Shown: one piece after another, positions 10,893 through 20,729 of the stretch
How positions within the stretch are numbered: the first letter of the stretch is position 1
How the letters are laid out: each line of letters starts with the position of its first letter
Source: Tritrichomonas foetus
Taxonomy: Eukaryota; Parabasalia; Tritrichomonadida; Tritrichomonadidae
Length of the DNA stretch: 64,000 bases
Direction: 5' to 3'
NCBI GenBank assembly: GCA_001839685.1
Contig: MLAK01000660.1
Span: 104,951 to 168,950, forward strand
Made by a program: the position numbers and the translations under genes
Notes under the pieces: generated by a model
Seen by the model: only the letters and a program-made list of their open reading frames with translations
What the model was told of the DNA's origin: nothing
Databases searched by the model: none

Positions 10893-12485
10893 TTAAACAG
10901 TAGGATAATTCTTGGATCTTTCCTTCAATTTCTGCTTAGTAAAACTAATCAGCATAGCGATAGTTTCCGGCCGAAGACACATTATGTCTATTGCTGGATA
11001 GGCCTCACCGAAAACGTTCAATTCCGGTTCACATTTGTGAATGAGTGCTGCCATTTCTTTCTGGTCATCTGGTCCATTCAACTGGTTTGCAGCTTCCATA
11101 AAAGTAAAATAATCACTGTCTGTCAACTCAGCTGGTGCATCACTTTCAAAATTATCTTCAATTTCAGAAAATGAAAATTTCTTCTTTTTATTCTTTTTCT
11201 GTGGAGTTGAAGGAGCAACATAGTCAGTGTCTTTTTGTTTCTTGTTTTTGCGGAGCTTTCTGGGCGCTGCAGCCATTTGTTCTTTCAATTTCGGCTGTTT
11301 CTTGGAACTGGAATTAGAATGCGAGTTTGAGGATGATGTGTATGAAGAACTTAGCGTAAATTCGGCTTCATTATCGTCAATGCGTTTTCGTTTTGGTGGA
11401 CGACCAACTGGTTTATGAACGTGAACAGAAGGTTGCTGTTGCTGTTGTTGTTGTTGTTGTTGTTGATTCTCTTGAATTTGATTGTCAGGTGAATTATTTT
11501 TAATATTTCGATTATTTTTCTTACTTTTTCTATTTTTAATTCCGATATTATTATTTGATTCTAAATTTTCAATCTCGTTGTCATTTATAGGAATATTACT
11601 ATTATTATTCTGATTTCTCTTATTACTTATTGATGAACTTTGATTTTCAAATGAATTTTGATGTGATGGTGAATTCGAGCCGTATTCGTTTACGCCGACA
11701 GAAAATCCATCTGGGGAAGTGGTTGAGCTCAATTCTGGTGATGTCTCAGTCGGATCTTCCATTTGATCAAACATATACATGTTAAACTGCTCCCAAAAGT
11801 CATCATTATCTTCTTGAGAATAAACAATATTATTATTCATATTATTGCTATTGTAATTATAGCCGGCGTGCAACTCATATGAAGTCAAATCATCGGTGTC
11901 GTTGTCGTCTCTCAACTGATAGAAAACTGGCTCGATTGGCGATGGAATGAACGACGGCCTCTGATTTTGTTTCTTCGAAATCACTCTCGGCTGATTCGCT
12001 GGCGGGTTTGGCGGTAAAAACTGCATTAGTGTTGAGCATATCAATGAGTTGCTTTGCATGAATTGCGGCATCTTTGAAATTGCCTTGTTGAGTTTATATG
12101 TCAGATCCCCGATTTTGCCGTACCACACGCTAGGTGGCATCGCGAATGACTCGTAGTATTTTTTTTCGAATTTCTTTTTCATGCATTCGGCGAGCTGTGA
12201 AATTGAAGATTCTGGGCCATTAAATTGTTTGGCATTTCTGACGATGAGCAGAAAGTCGTGATACCAGTCCGTAATGTATTCATATCGTTGAGTTAATATT
12301 CGTGCTTGGATTTCCATGAAGTTCATCGGCTCCTTAATTATTTTGAAGTAGTTTCTGAGAGACGGATCCAGTTCTGGATTGACTGGACATATAAACGGCT
12401 TGGAGCATGGGAGCGCTGCGAGTGACTCCGTGATTTCGTTGGCCTTTTCATAAAGCTCAGGGGTCATTCTACAGTGATATGCCAT
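10893..12485 (-). CDS. BET-like bromodomain-NET protein
   Basis: A 530-residue chromatin reader. An N-terminal bromodomain spans about residues 5-115. It has a ZA-loop-like region around ELDPSLRNYFKIIKEPMNF and the BC-loop sequence NAKQFN, whose Asn normally contacts acetyl-lysine. The middle is low complexity (Asn, Ser, a run of about ten Gln) with an AT-hook-like PVGRPPKRKR and further Lys-rich clusters. The C-terminal 60 residues form an extraterminal (NET) domain ending in CLRPETIAMLISF. Bromodomain followed by NET defines the BET family, which reads acetylated histones and recruits transcription factors; animal members have two bromodomains, while single-bromodomain forms occur in plants and protists. 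A shorter paralogue lies at 60786-61442. Confidence 0.92.
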   Translation of the reverse strand: MAYHCRMTPELYEKANEITESLAALPCSKPFICPVNPELDPSLRNYFKIIKEPMNFMEIQARILTQRYEYITDWYHDFLLIVRNAKQFNGPESSISQLAECMKKKFEKKYYESFAMPPSVWYGKIGDLTYKLNKAISKMPQFMQSNSLICSTLMQFLPPNPPANQPRVISKKQNQRPSFIPSPIEPVFYQLRDDNDTDDLTSYELHAGYNYNSNNMNNNIVYSQEDNDDFWEQFNMYMFDQMEDPTETSPELSSTTSPDGFSVGVNEYGSNSPSHQNSFENQSSSISNKRNQNNNSNIPINDNEIENLESNNNIGIKNRKSKKNNRNIKNNSPDNQIQENQQQQQQQQQQQPSVHVHKPVGRPPKRKRIDDNEAEFTLSSSYTSSSNSHSNSSSKKQPKLKEQMAAAPRKLRKNKKQKDTDYVAPSTPQKKNKKKKFSFSEIEDNFESDAPAELTDSDYFTFMEAANQLNGPDDQKEMAALIHKCEPELNVFGEAYPAIDIMCLRPETIAMLISFTKQKLKERSKNYPTV

Positions 12486-14748
12486 GAAGCAGCATCAATT
12501 TAGGAAAATTTAAATATTTCGAAAAAATCATTCAATTATTGATTTCATGTTTTGAAAATATATAAAAATTAAGGCATATAAAGGGATACTTTTGAAAAAT
12601 TGTTAAAATAAATATGCACAATTCTTTCACAAATAAAGATTTCATTACTCAAATGTATTCAATAATTTTTTCGAGACATACAAATGTTAATTTCAGTCAG
12701 CGAACAGCCTTTTCTCATTCGAATTTGGACATACTCGTATCCTTAGAGTTTCAGAGCTGTGAGTCAAAAATACTGAAGGAAGAAATCACGCTGTGATTCA
12801 AAAGTAGAATGGAAAACTTCAGAAGAAAAAAACATATTTGTTTTGTTATTTGATTTAAAATCCATTCATTTATTTTGATAGCACAACAGAGATTTTTGAA
12901 TAAATGAGTTAAATGAAATCAACTTAAAAAGTTTGCCTAGTCATTTAAACTTTGTGATAATTTTTTGATTAATAAACGTTCGTATTTCAATAAATCTGAT
13001 AAAGTGAACTTTCAATAAAAATGTTTTGAATAAGAATTGAATTATATTTGAAAATATTTTCAAAATAAATAAAGAAAATTTGAATATCAAAAGAATCAAC
13101 ACGAATAAAAATATCTTGCGAAATAAATTAAAATAAGGTATTGTTAGTAATAAAAATAGATATGCATGATTATCTGAAAAGAAAAGTCAAAGAATTTTGA
13201 GATTAAACGCGAAAAAATAAATAAGAATTTCAATTCTATATAGAAAAAAAAGGGATTCATTGCCTGAAAAATAAATATTTTCATCATTGTTAATTATAAA
13301 AACCTACACCTCGTTCGAGTTACCATATTTTGAGAAGTCACACATAATATAAAAAATCTACAAATTTTTCATTGATCCACCTTAAGAATAATGTAGCAAA
13401 TAAATATATAGGAAATTTTTCGATAAATTTCACCAAAAGAATTTTTATATAAATATTTTGGAAAAAAACTTTGTTTTTCGAGAAAGTGATAAGTTTTTTA
13501 AATTTTAAGAATTCTATTGAAGAATATTTGGCGAAATTGCGTTTTGAAAATTAAATTAGAAATTTCTACCGTTTTGAATTAGGCTAGAAAAAAAAGAATT
13601 TGTTGATTATTTTGTTTGTTGTTTTGTTATTTTTGACAAGATATTGGGGATAAAATAAGATGATCACGAAAATAAATGAATTCAAGCAGAGCATGTCAAT
13701 TCTATTATTGTTTATCACCGAGATTATATTGAATATCATCAGATTAATTTCAGAAATTTGTGTTGCGTAGATTGAAAAGAAATTAGGTAAATTTTTTGGC
13801 CTATCTACAATTCCAAAGTAAATTCGTCCTCGTTAACCGGTATTTTCATAGGCAAATAATTCACCTTCGATAAATCATTTCAGTTTTTTTTGGAACATTA
13901 TTGTGGTCCGTATTTGGACAAAATAACGATCGATAATTACTTTAAACTTATGCTTCATGTTAGAAATACATTTTGGAAATATATTATTAATCTTAATATT
14001 CAATATAAGAAATAACATTGTGAAAACGTAATTTTAATCGAATCTCGTTTCCTCGAGTTTTTCTTAGTAAATCTGAAAACACATTTTCGATTTGATTGAC
14101 ATCGAGTTCCATGAATGAAAATCATCAATAACTGGCAGAGTATGAGATATGAGTAAATTGAATTGGAAGCGAATAGGAAGATGGTGTCATCAGAAAAAAA
14201 ACGTTACATCACATCTCTTGCAATTTTTGAGAGTAAAATTTATATAAATGATGTGGTTATCAAAATCTGTTTTAAAAAGTTTACAAAATAACAAACTCCA
14301 TTCAATATTCACATTTTTCAAAATATTCTTAAATCAAGAAGAGAGATTTGTGAATCTTTTTGATAAGTTTACAAAAAATCTAAAAAAATTGACCATTCAA
14401 TATCATCAAAATGTTTTCAGAATAAATACATGAAGAATAATTATTTGAATAAGTTATAATATATAAATTTAAATGAAAAACATATTATGTCCAATGAATA
14501 TCCTCTCGAATCTCAATGAAATAATCCTTTCTGGATATATATTCATATTAGTCAAAAAGGTCAAAAAATTACAAATCGAAGTGAACCAATTCAAGTCAAA
14601 AAGGTCAAAAAATTTGAAAACCGATATTCGAGGAGGTGAATTAAGTGAATTCTTAGGCGAATTATTTACAATTTTTCCAAAATTGAATGATCTTTCAAAA
14701 AATGAGAGGAAATCGATTTGAATTGAAAAGGATAAAAACGTTTTCCCA
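12486..14748. other. Long AT-rich intergenic region, nothing firm
   Basis: This 2.3 kb spacer separates the divergent bromodomain and kinase genes. It has very low GC, many A and T runs, and only short open frames with no recognisable protein. I found no tRNA-like or structured RNA signal. Part of it is probably 5' flanking sequence for both genes. Confidence 0.6.
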
Positions 14749-15903
14749 ATGGGCTGCTTATTCACAGGCCCACTGCAGAAGACCTCTGGTCCACACCGAG
14801 CTCCGGCGTCTTCCACATATTCTACGACAGGTGGATCTCAAAACCCATTCGGTCTCTACAATTCGATGGATCAATCAAATGACTCAAATAACCAATCCGC
14901 CCAACTTAAGTTCTTTTCTTTCTCAGAATTCATACAGCAGAGTGAGAATCCCACCATATTTGAGTGGAGTTTTCAAAAAGAGATCGGAAAAGGCGCCATG
15001 AGTAGAGTTTTCATGTCGACCCACACAGAGACAGGCATCAAGTGTGCCGCCAAGGTCTACAATAAAACACTTCTCATGCGGCAAACTTTAGGCAATGAAG
15101 AACAACCAATCGTCGCTGTAAATCGAGAAATCGAAATTATGGTTTCCCTCGCACATCGCTATATTCTTCCCATCGTTGAAGTCATTGAAGATGAATGCAC
15201 GAACTCTTTAATTATGCTCCTTCCGTTCGCTCCAGAAGGAACATTACAATCATTTATCGATAAATCATTTCCGTCCGAACAAACATTCAAAATTTGCTTT
15301 TTCCAACTCGCCGAGGCATTTCGATATACGCATTCGATGAATATCGTTCACCGCGATTTAAAGCCCGATAATATTCTCGTTTTTAGTGATACTCTGTTTA
15401 AGCTAAGCGATTTCTCAGTTTCCACAAAAGTTGAAAGCGACGACGAAAAACTTGCAGATACGCGAGGTTCCCCGGCTTTTCTGTCGCCCGAAGAATGCGC
15501 GGGAAATCCATTCTATCCAAAACCCGCGGACGTTTGGGCCTATGGCGTTACAATGTTTGGATGTGTCTACGGATTCCTCCCGTTCAGCCTCGACAAGGGG
15601 CAAGGAAAGTCTGTTGCCAACACAGTTTTTGCAGTCACGCAGCTCCTAAACAGCGAGGAACTCTTCGTGCCCGAGGACAGAGGCTACTCGCCTCATTTGG
15701 CGGAATTACTGAAGCAGATTCTACAGAAGGATCCTGAAAAGAGGCCGACGTTTGAGGAAATTGTTAAGTCGCCTTGGTTTGAAGGAACTGAGGAAATCGA
15801 TCGGCAATATATTGAGGAATTCGAACAAAATTATGCAAATTTCGAAGAGGAGGAAGAAGAAGGAGAAGAACTACAAGATGGAGCTGCTGCTCAAGCAACT
15901 TAA
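14749..15903 (+). CDS. CaMKK/SNF1-activating-kinase-like Ser/Thr kinase, predicted lipid-anchored, with DFS for DFG
   Basis: The product is 384 residues, with a kinase domain at about 75-346. Visible: glycine loop IGKGAMSRVF, VAIK-type lysine in CAAKVY (K102), catalytic HRDLKPDN (201-208), and APE-equivalent SPEE. Around the activation loop, DTRGSPAFLSPEE and 'KPADVWAYGVTMFGCVYG' are typical of CaMKK and yeast Sak1/Tos3/Elm1 kinases, which phosphorylate AMPK/SNF1. Two oddities stand out. The metal-binding DFG is DFS (221-223). The N-terminus is MGCLF, a sequence that in other proteins is myristoylated on Gly2 and palmitoylated on Cys3. The tail is acidic. Upstream ATGs in other frames do not extend the reading frame. 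Confidence 0.9.
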   Translation: MGCLFTGPLQKTSGPHRAPASSTYSTTGGSQNPFGLYNSMDQSNDSNNQSAQLKFFSFSEFIQQSENPTIFEWSFQKEIGKGAMSRVFMSTHTETGIKCAAKVYNKTLLMRQTLGNEEQPIVAVNREIEIMVSLAHRYILPIVEVIEDECTNSLIMLLPFAPEGTLQSFIDKSFPSEQTFKICFFQLAEAFRYTHSMNIVHRDLKPDNILVFSDTLFKLSDFSVSTKVESDDEKLADTRGSPAFLSPEECAGNPFYPKPADVWAYGVTMFGCVYGFLPFSLDKGQGKSVANTVFAVTQLLNSEELFVPEDRGYSPHLAELLKQILQKDPEKRPTFEEIVKSPWFEGTEEIDRQYIEEFEQNYANFEEEEEEGEELQDGAAAQAT

Positions 15904-16727
15904 TCTTTATTTTTTATTTTTATTTTTATTAGTGATGAAGCGATAAATTATAATTAAAGAGTAAGATACATGAAAAGCGTGTGACTGGAATACATTCCAT
16001 ATCTCTGGTATGGAATCAGAAAATGAAGTAGATGATTATCTAATTTTAACCAAGTTGCCAAAATTTATTCTTCCTACTAATGATTTGATAATTATGGCTG
16101 ATTACAACTGATGAAAGTTTTAAATTGATCCTTGTTTTATAGTAATTTTTGAAATGAAAAATAGGTTTTCAAGAAAAGTTAGTTTTTCATATGATTTGTT
16201 ATTAAATGTGTTTGTTTTTTAATCTTTCTATTCATTATCATTTTTTTATTAAGAAATAAAAAAGGTATTATTTATTTCCAACTTCTTACTCACGAATAGG
16301 ATGATTCATATTTCTTGTCCAAAGTACAATAAAGACAGAATATATTTTACAATATCTATATTATATCAATTATCAACAGAAAGTCGAAATGTAATTTTGA
16401 TGATTCTCTTCGATTTTCGTGAGCCAAAATGTAATATGTTCATACAATTAATAACATATACTTTTTACCTTCTGATAGATAAGGAAATCATTATTTATTA
16501 AAAGAAATGTGACTTATTTCGATTTCCATTTTTATGAATTCATTAACTTGTGAAAGATTCTTTATTATTAGATTTTCACAGGAAAAAACACGAAAGATAA
16601 AAAATAAACCAGGTATACAAATTTTCCGCATAAGATGCCGAAAAACATATTTATTTAAAATATATCAAATCATATTGGAAAGTTCTTTTTTGTTAAAAAA
16701 AAACAATACTATTGAATCAACTTTCAT
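15904..16727. other. Intergenic between convergent genes, nothing recognised
   Basis: About 0.8 kb, A/T-rich, holding the 3' flanks of two converging genes. Small open frames here (for example 16301-16501) show no domain or biased composition. Confidence 0.6.
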
Positions 16728-19700
16728 TCAGGATGTTGATGATCCATTGGTTGATGATTCTGTACTAGTTTGCGAAGTTGACTGTGATGTTGATTCAGAA
16801 TTTTTGGTTGAGGATGATGATGAGGAAGAAGAAGAAGATTCATCATTCAGAATTGATCTTCCTATTTTTATTTTTTGTGTAACACCAGACGATCCATCAT
16901 CAGTAGATGATTTGTTATCTGATGATTGGTCTTCTGTTGTTGATTGCTCATCTGCTGTTGAATCAGCTGTTGAAAAATTATCTGCAGTATTTGTATTTAT
17001 TGATGATGTTGCAGTTGATGTTGCAGTAGAAGTTGCAGTCGACGTGGCTGTTGATGTTGCTGTTGATGATGCAGTCGATGTTGCAGTTGATGTTGCAGTC
17101 GATGTGGTTGTTGAAGTAGATGTTTCATCAGTTGATCCACCTTGAACGAATTCAATCTTAACAGCTTCAGTTTTAGTTTCTTTTTTCGGTTGTTCAGACT
17201 TTGTTGATTCTGATTGTGATTCTGATTTGTCAGAACTAGATTTAGGTTCTTCTAATTTTGGTTCAAGTTTGGATTTTGGCGGTTCGAGTTGAGAATCGAT
17301 TTTTTGTTCAACTGGTTTGGGTGGCTTCAGTTCAAATGGACTTTCTTGACTTTGGTCATGTATAAGAGGTGTATCAGTCAGTATTTGTTTAGATGAACCA
17401 CTAAAATGTGAGTTAGAAGTAATTGTGTTGATGTTCGTTGAAGGAGTGCTTTCATCGACATAATTATCGTTTTCACATTGAGAGAGTGTCAAAATTGAAG
17501 CCTTTTCACCACTAGCAATATCATCATCATTGAAGAATGAATTTGGTTTCTCTTGAATAAGACGATTAAGTGAACTTTCATTTGTTCCAGTTGAGTTTGA
17601 AGATGACGAAGAAGAAGAAGATGATGATGATGATTCATCATCACCAGAAATAGAAGAATCATCATCTTGATATGCCAGAATTCTTGGTGAAACAACTCTT
17701 TCTCTTCCTGGAATGAAAATTGGTTTAAATGAAAGAAATTCTTTGGAACTTCCCCATTTTTCTTTCAAGGTTGTAAATTTAAGTGGTTCACTATTCTTTC
17801 TCGCTTCTTTCATCAAAAGTTTAGAAATTTTTATATTTTCGTTTAGGCGTGGATCAAATGTTGCATAATTATTTTCATTCTCTAATTCATTCCTTGTTGT
17901 CATAGTTGAAAAAATAGCAGGAATGAGGAACTCTGATGTAGGTGGTTCAGGTGGTGGAGCTGTTGGTGGTACAATTCCATATTTACCACTTGTTGCAACA
18001 TATTCTGTAACCATTGAAGCAACTGGATCAACACTTACATCAACCATATTTAAAGTTGCAAGTGTGAATAATGAGGGAACTGGATCATTAAAGTTAGTTT
18101 CACATAAAATGGTTGATTGGAGGCATCCATCTTGAACACTTTCATCTTCTTCAGTGAATTTTATGCAATTTGCAACATGTGTTGAAAAGTCTTCAGCTAG
18201 AGCAAGATAAAGAGACATTCTATGTCTTGGTGTACTCATTTGTCTCTTTTTAGTTAGAAATTCTTTAAATTTCTTGGTTTCATTATATTCTGGATATTGA
18301 ATAAAAAGTGAGGTTAAACGCTCAAATGCAAGAATTTTAGAATGTGTAAGCATTTGACCATAAAATTGCATCATTGTTTTAACATCAGGGAAGTTTATAT
18401 TATTGATTCCAAGCTCAGTTAATGTTGGTGAATCATTAACAAACTTTTCGAGAACTTCAATTGATGCTCGATCAAATTCATTATCGCCGATATTCAAAGC
18501 ATGAAGCCCTGGAATGTCAATTAGCTCTTGTAAAGGTTTGGCTCCACAGATTTCGAGACCCCAAAGCTCCCTACTTGAAAAGAATTTGAGGAGCTTGAGA
18601 ACACAATCATTGGAGCTGTCTTTAAAACAATGTGATATGTTCAAATGTGTCAATTTGGATTTATTTTGAGACATGTAAGGTGATTGTGTCTCCAAAAACT
18701 TCAAAAGGAAGTCAAACGCACGATCGTCGAAAAGATTATAAGAAATATTCAATTCTGTGACAACAGGCATTAATGATTCTATTGGAAAACGTTCGAAAAC
18801 TTCACTCCAGGTTGAGTCAATTCTACAATGATCAATGATTAATGTCAATGGTAATCGTCGTAATCTTCGACAGATTGCTGCAATAAATGAGGTGAATGCT
18901 TCTTCAGTCCATTCACTATCGCCGACATTTACAGACAAAACAGTACTTGGCAAAAGTGTATCTTCTCGACCAATAATTGATGAAGCTGTGTTTCGTCGAA
19001 GGGAGATATGTTGAACTGGTGTATCACTTTTTTCGATTTCCATTAAAACATCACAAATATCAATAAAGCAATTATCCAAAGTGAAATTATCAAGCCTTTC
19101 AAGAGCTTTGACTGATTGTACAGCAAGATCAAAAAATGAAGAACCTGCGCATTGGCATCCAACAAAAGCAAGCGAAGTTAAACCAGAAAAGAATGTATAT
19201 GTTTGTAAACATTGGACTAATAAATCCGCTGTTTTACTATCAAATCGAATATCATTAAAAATTAATGTGTCAATTTGATAGTTCAAGCTTTTAACATCAT
19301 TTAGAAATGTATTAACGAAGTTTGAAGTACATGAACTAATTCTAATAATTCCCACTCGATTAAATGGAGATCTTTTCATATTCAATCCTTTAAAGTTGGC
19401 AGTATCATAACGATAGAAGTCCAAAGAGCTGAACTTATTTTGGTATGATAAAATCCAATTAACTGCAGATCCTATTGTGTTAGGTGAGAACTTTTCAAAA
19501 GTGACATTTTGTATATACGGTTCCAATGAAAGTGAAAACATTGGTGGAAGAATATTAGTGATATCACAATCAACTAATTTGATTACACTTCTTGGATCTT
19601 CATCATACTGGCTAAACACGTCTATCAAATATTTGTCAGGTGATGAATCTTTGGCAATGCATGCTGCCAAATAACGCATTAGTAAAAGGTTAGGTGGACG

Positions 19701-20150
19701 TTTAGCAACAGCAGGAGCTTTTTGATAATATTTGTTATTTGAAAGAGAGTTAAGAGAAACGATTTGGCCAGGTGTGACATTCCATGCAATTTTTTTCACT
19801 TGATTGAAAATGTTTGTCATTAAAGCCGGCGCGTTTGGAAGCAGGAAATATAAAGTTTTTGGCTTGAATTTTAAGGTAATGACGGTATCGTTCTGACTAA
19901 GATTGACGTCTGTTAAGTCGAGATAAGAATAAACATCTTTGTGTTTCGTATTTCTTAATCCTTCCTTACTCACGACATACAGGCAGACCTCTGTGACTAG
20001 GATATAGCATTTCCGATTTTTTTTTGAGCTATCCACACTATCATCTTCCAATTCATGGGCTTCGCCTGCCCACTGATTTGTTTCTTTTGTGTTGATTCGA
20101 AGATCTAAAAGCTTTTGAATAATTTCGGGCTTGAGTAGCTGATATTCCAT
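16728..20150 (-). CDS. CARMIL-like leucine-rich repeat protein with low-complexity Ser/Thr tail
   Basis: A 1140-residue protein. Residues about 1-140 resemble the non-canonical PH domain at the start of CARMIL proteins (CYILVTEVCLYVV, 'VITLKFKPKTLYFLLPN'). Residues about 180-640 contain leucine-rich repeats of the ribonuclease-inhibitor type (for example LTELGINNINF, LTHLNISHCF, LHALNIGDNEF). From about 780 the chain is disordered: Ser-rich runs, charged Pro/Glu/Lys segments, then tandem TSTATSTA-type repeats and a Ser/Thr-rich end. CARMILs bind actin capping protein and membranes and promote actin assembly at the leading edge. I did not find a clear capping-protein-interaction motif, so function is inferred from the PH-LRR order only. 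The ATG chosen gives MEYQLLKPEI. Confidence 0.82.
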   Translation of the reverse strand: MEYQLLKPEIIQKLLDLRINTKETNQWAGEAHELEDDSVDSSKKNRKCYILVTEVCLYVVSKEGLRNTKHKDVYSYLDLTDVNLSQNDTVITLKFKPKTLYFLLPNAPALMTNIFNQVKKIAWNVTPGQIVSLNSLSNNKYYQKAPAVAKRPPNLLLMRYLAACIAKDSSPDKYLIDVFSQYDEDPRSVIKLVDCDITNILPPMFSLSLEPYIQNVTFEKFSPNTIGSAVNWILSYQNKFSSLDFYRYDTANFKGLNMKRSPFNRVGIIRISSCTSNFVNTFLNDVKSLNYQIDTLIFNDIRFDSKTADLLVQCLQTYTFFSGLTSLAFVGCQCAGSSFFDLAVQSVKALERLDNFTLDNCFIDICDVLMEIEKSDTPVQHISLRRNTASSIIGREDTLLPSTVLSVNVGDSEWTEEAFTSFIAAICRRLRRLPLTLIIDHCRIDSTWSEVFERFPIESLMPVVTELNISYNLFDDRAFDFLLKFLETQSPYMSQNKSKLTHLNISHCFKDSSNDCVLKLLKFFSSRELWGLEICGAKPLQELIDIPGLHALNIGDNEFDRASIEVLEKFVNDSPTLTELGINNINFPDVKTMMQFYGQMLTHSKILAFERLTSLFIQYPEYNETKKFKEFLTKKRQMSTPRHRMSLYLALAEDFSTHVANCIKFTEEDESVQDGCLQSTILCETNFNDPVPSLFTLATLNMVDVSVDPVASMVTEYVATSGKYGIVPPTAPPPEPPTSEFLIPAIFSTMTTRNELENENNYATFDPRLNENIKISKLLMKEARKNSEPLKFTTLKEKWGSSKEFLSFKPIFIPGRERVVSPRILAYQDDDSSISGDDESSSSSSSSSSSSNSTGTNESSLNRLIQEKPNSFFNDDDIASGEKASILTLSQCENDNYVDESTPSTNINTITSNSHFSGSSKQILTDTPLIHDQSQESPFELKPPKPVEQKIDSQLEPPKSKLEPKLEEPKSSSDKSESQSESTKSEQPKKETKTEAVKIEFVQGGSTDETSTSTTTSTATSTATSTASSTATSTATSTATSTATSTATSSINTNTADNFSTADSTADEQSTTEDQSSDNKSSTDDGSSGVTQKIKIGRSILNDESSSSSSSSSSTKNSESTSQSTSQTSTESSTNGSSTS
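16985..17125. repeat. In-frame hexanucleotide-type repeat in CARMIL-like tail
   Basis: The + strand repeats variants of GATGTTGCAGTT and GATGTGGCTGTT about ten times. On the coding strand this gives the alternating Thr/Ala/Ser stretch TSTATS. Copies differ mainly at third codon positions, so the array is kept in frame. Confidence 0.8.
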
Positions 20151-20729
20151 CTTCTAACTTTTTATCGAAAAATTCTGAAATTTTGTGATGGCTGATTGAT
20201 CAATTCTCTGAATTATTTTGAGTTTTTCAATATTCATTCATTTATTGTAAGATTTATAATTTTTTGAATGATGTTTGCTAATCTTCAATAGATGGCGACC
20301 GTTTTATCAATCATGATCTAATAAAAAACCTGTCATCACTAACTATAACACTAAACGCGATTATGGCGTGCTTGATTATTCACAATGGTTCAAAAGAACA
20401 TCATCAAGATTTATAAAAAAAATCTATATACGAAATATCATGAACTAATCATATGTATAGAATCAATTAAATGATGTTTTATTCAATAATTCTTGAGTGT
20501 TAGTTCAATTCATTCAAAGATTTTTATTTTTTTCTACATTTTATGATCAAAATTTTGAAATAATAATTATTAGATTCCTAAACTTAATCAGATACTAATT
20601 TTATTGCATAATGTATCATTACTAAAATGTTAATTTAACATTGGTAAAATCAAGGCAAATTCGCAAAGCTTATCAAATGAATTAAACTTATCAGAATAAA
20701 TATTCAATATTTTACTATTTGTTTTTTTA
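20151..20729. other. Intergenic, nothing recognised
   Basis: About 580 bp of A/T-rich spacer between two same-strand (-) genes. It contains the presumed promoter of the CARMIL-like gene and the 3' flank of the RCC1-kinase gene. Confidence 0.6.

Noticed and set aside
13290..13330. CTCGTTCGAGTTACC as a possible tRNA T-arm
   Set aside because: No matching acceptor or anticodon stem could be built around it; no tRNA was found anywhere in the window.
16534..17145. A 203-codon + strand frame rich in VDVAVDV repeats
   Set aside because: It is antisense to the repetitive Ser/Thr/Ala tail of the CARMIL-like gene; the repeat explains the lack of stops.
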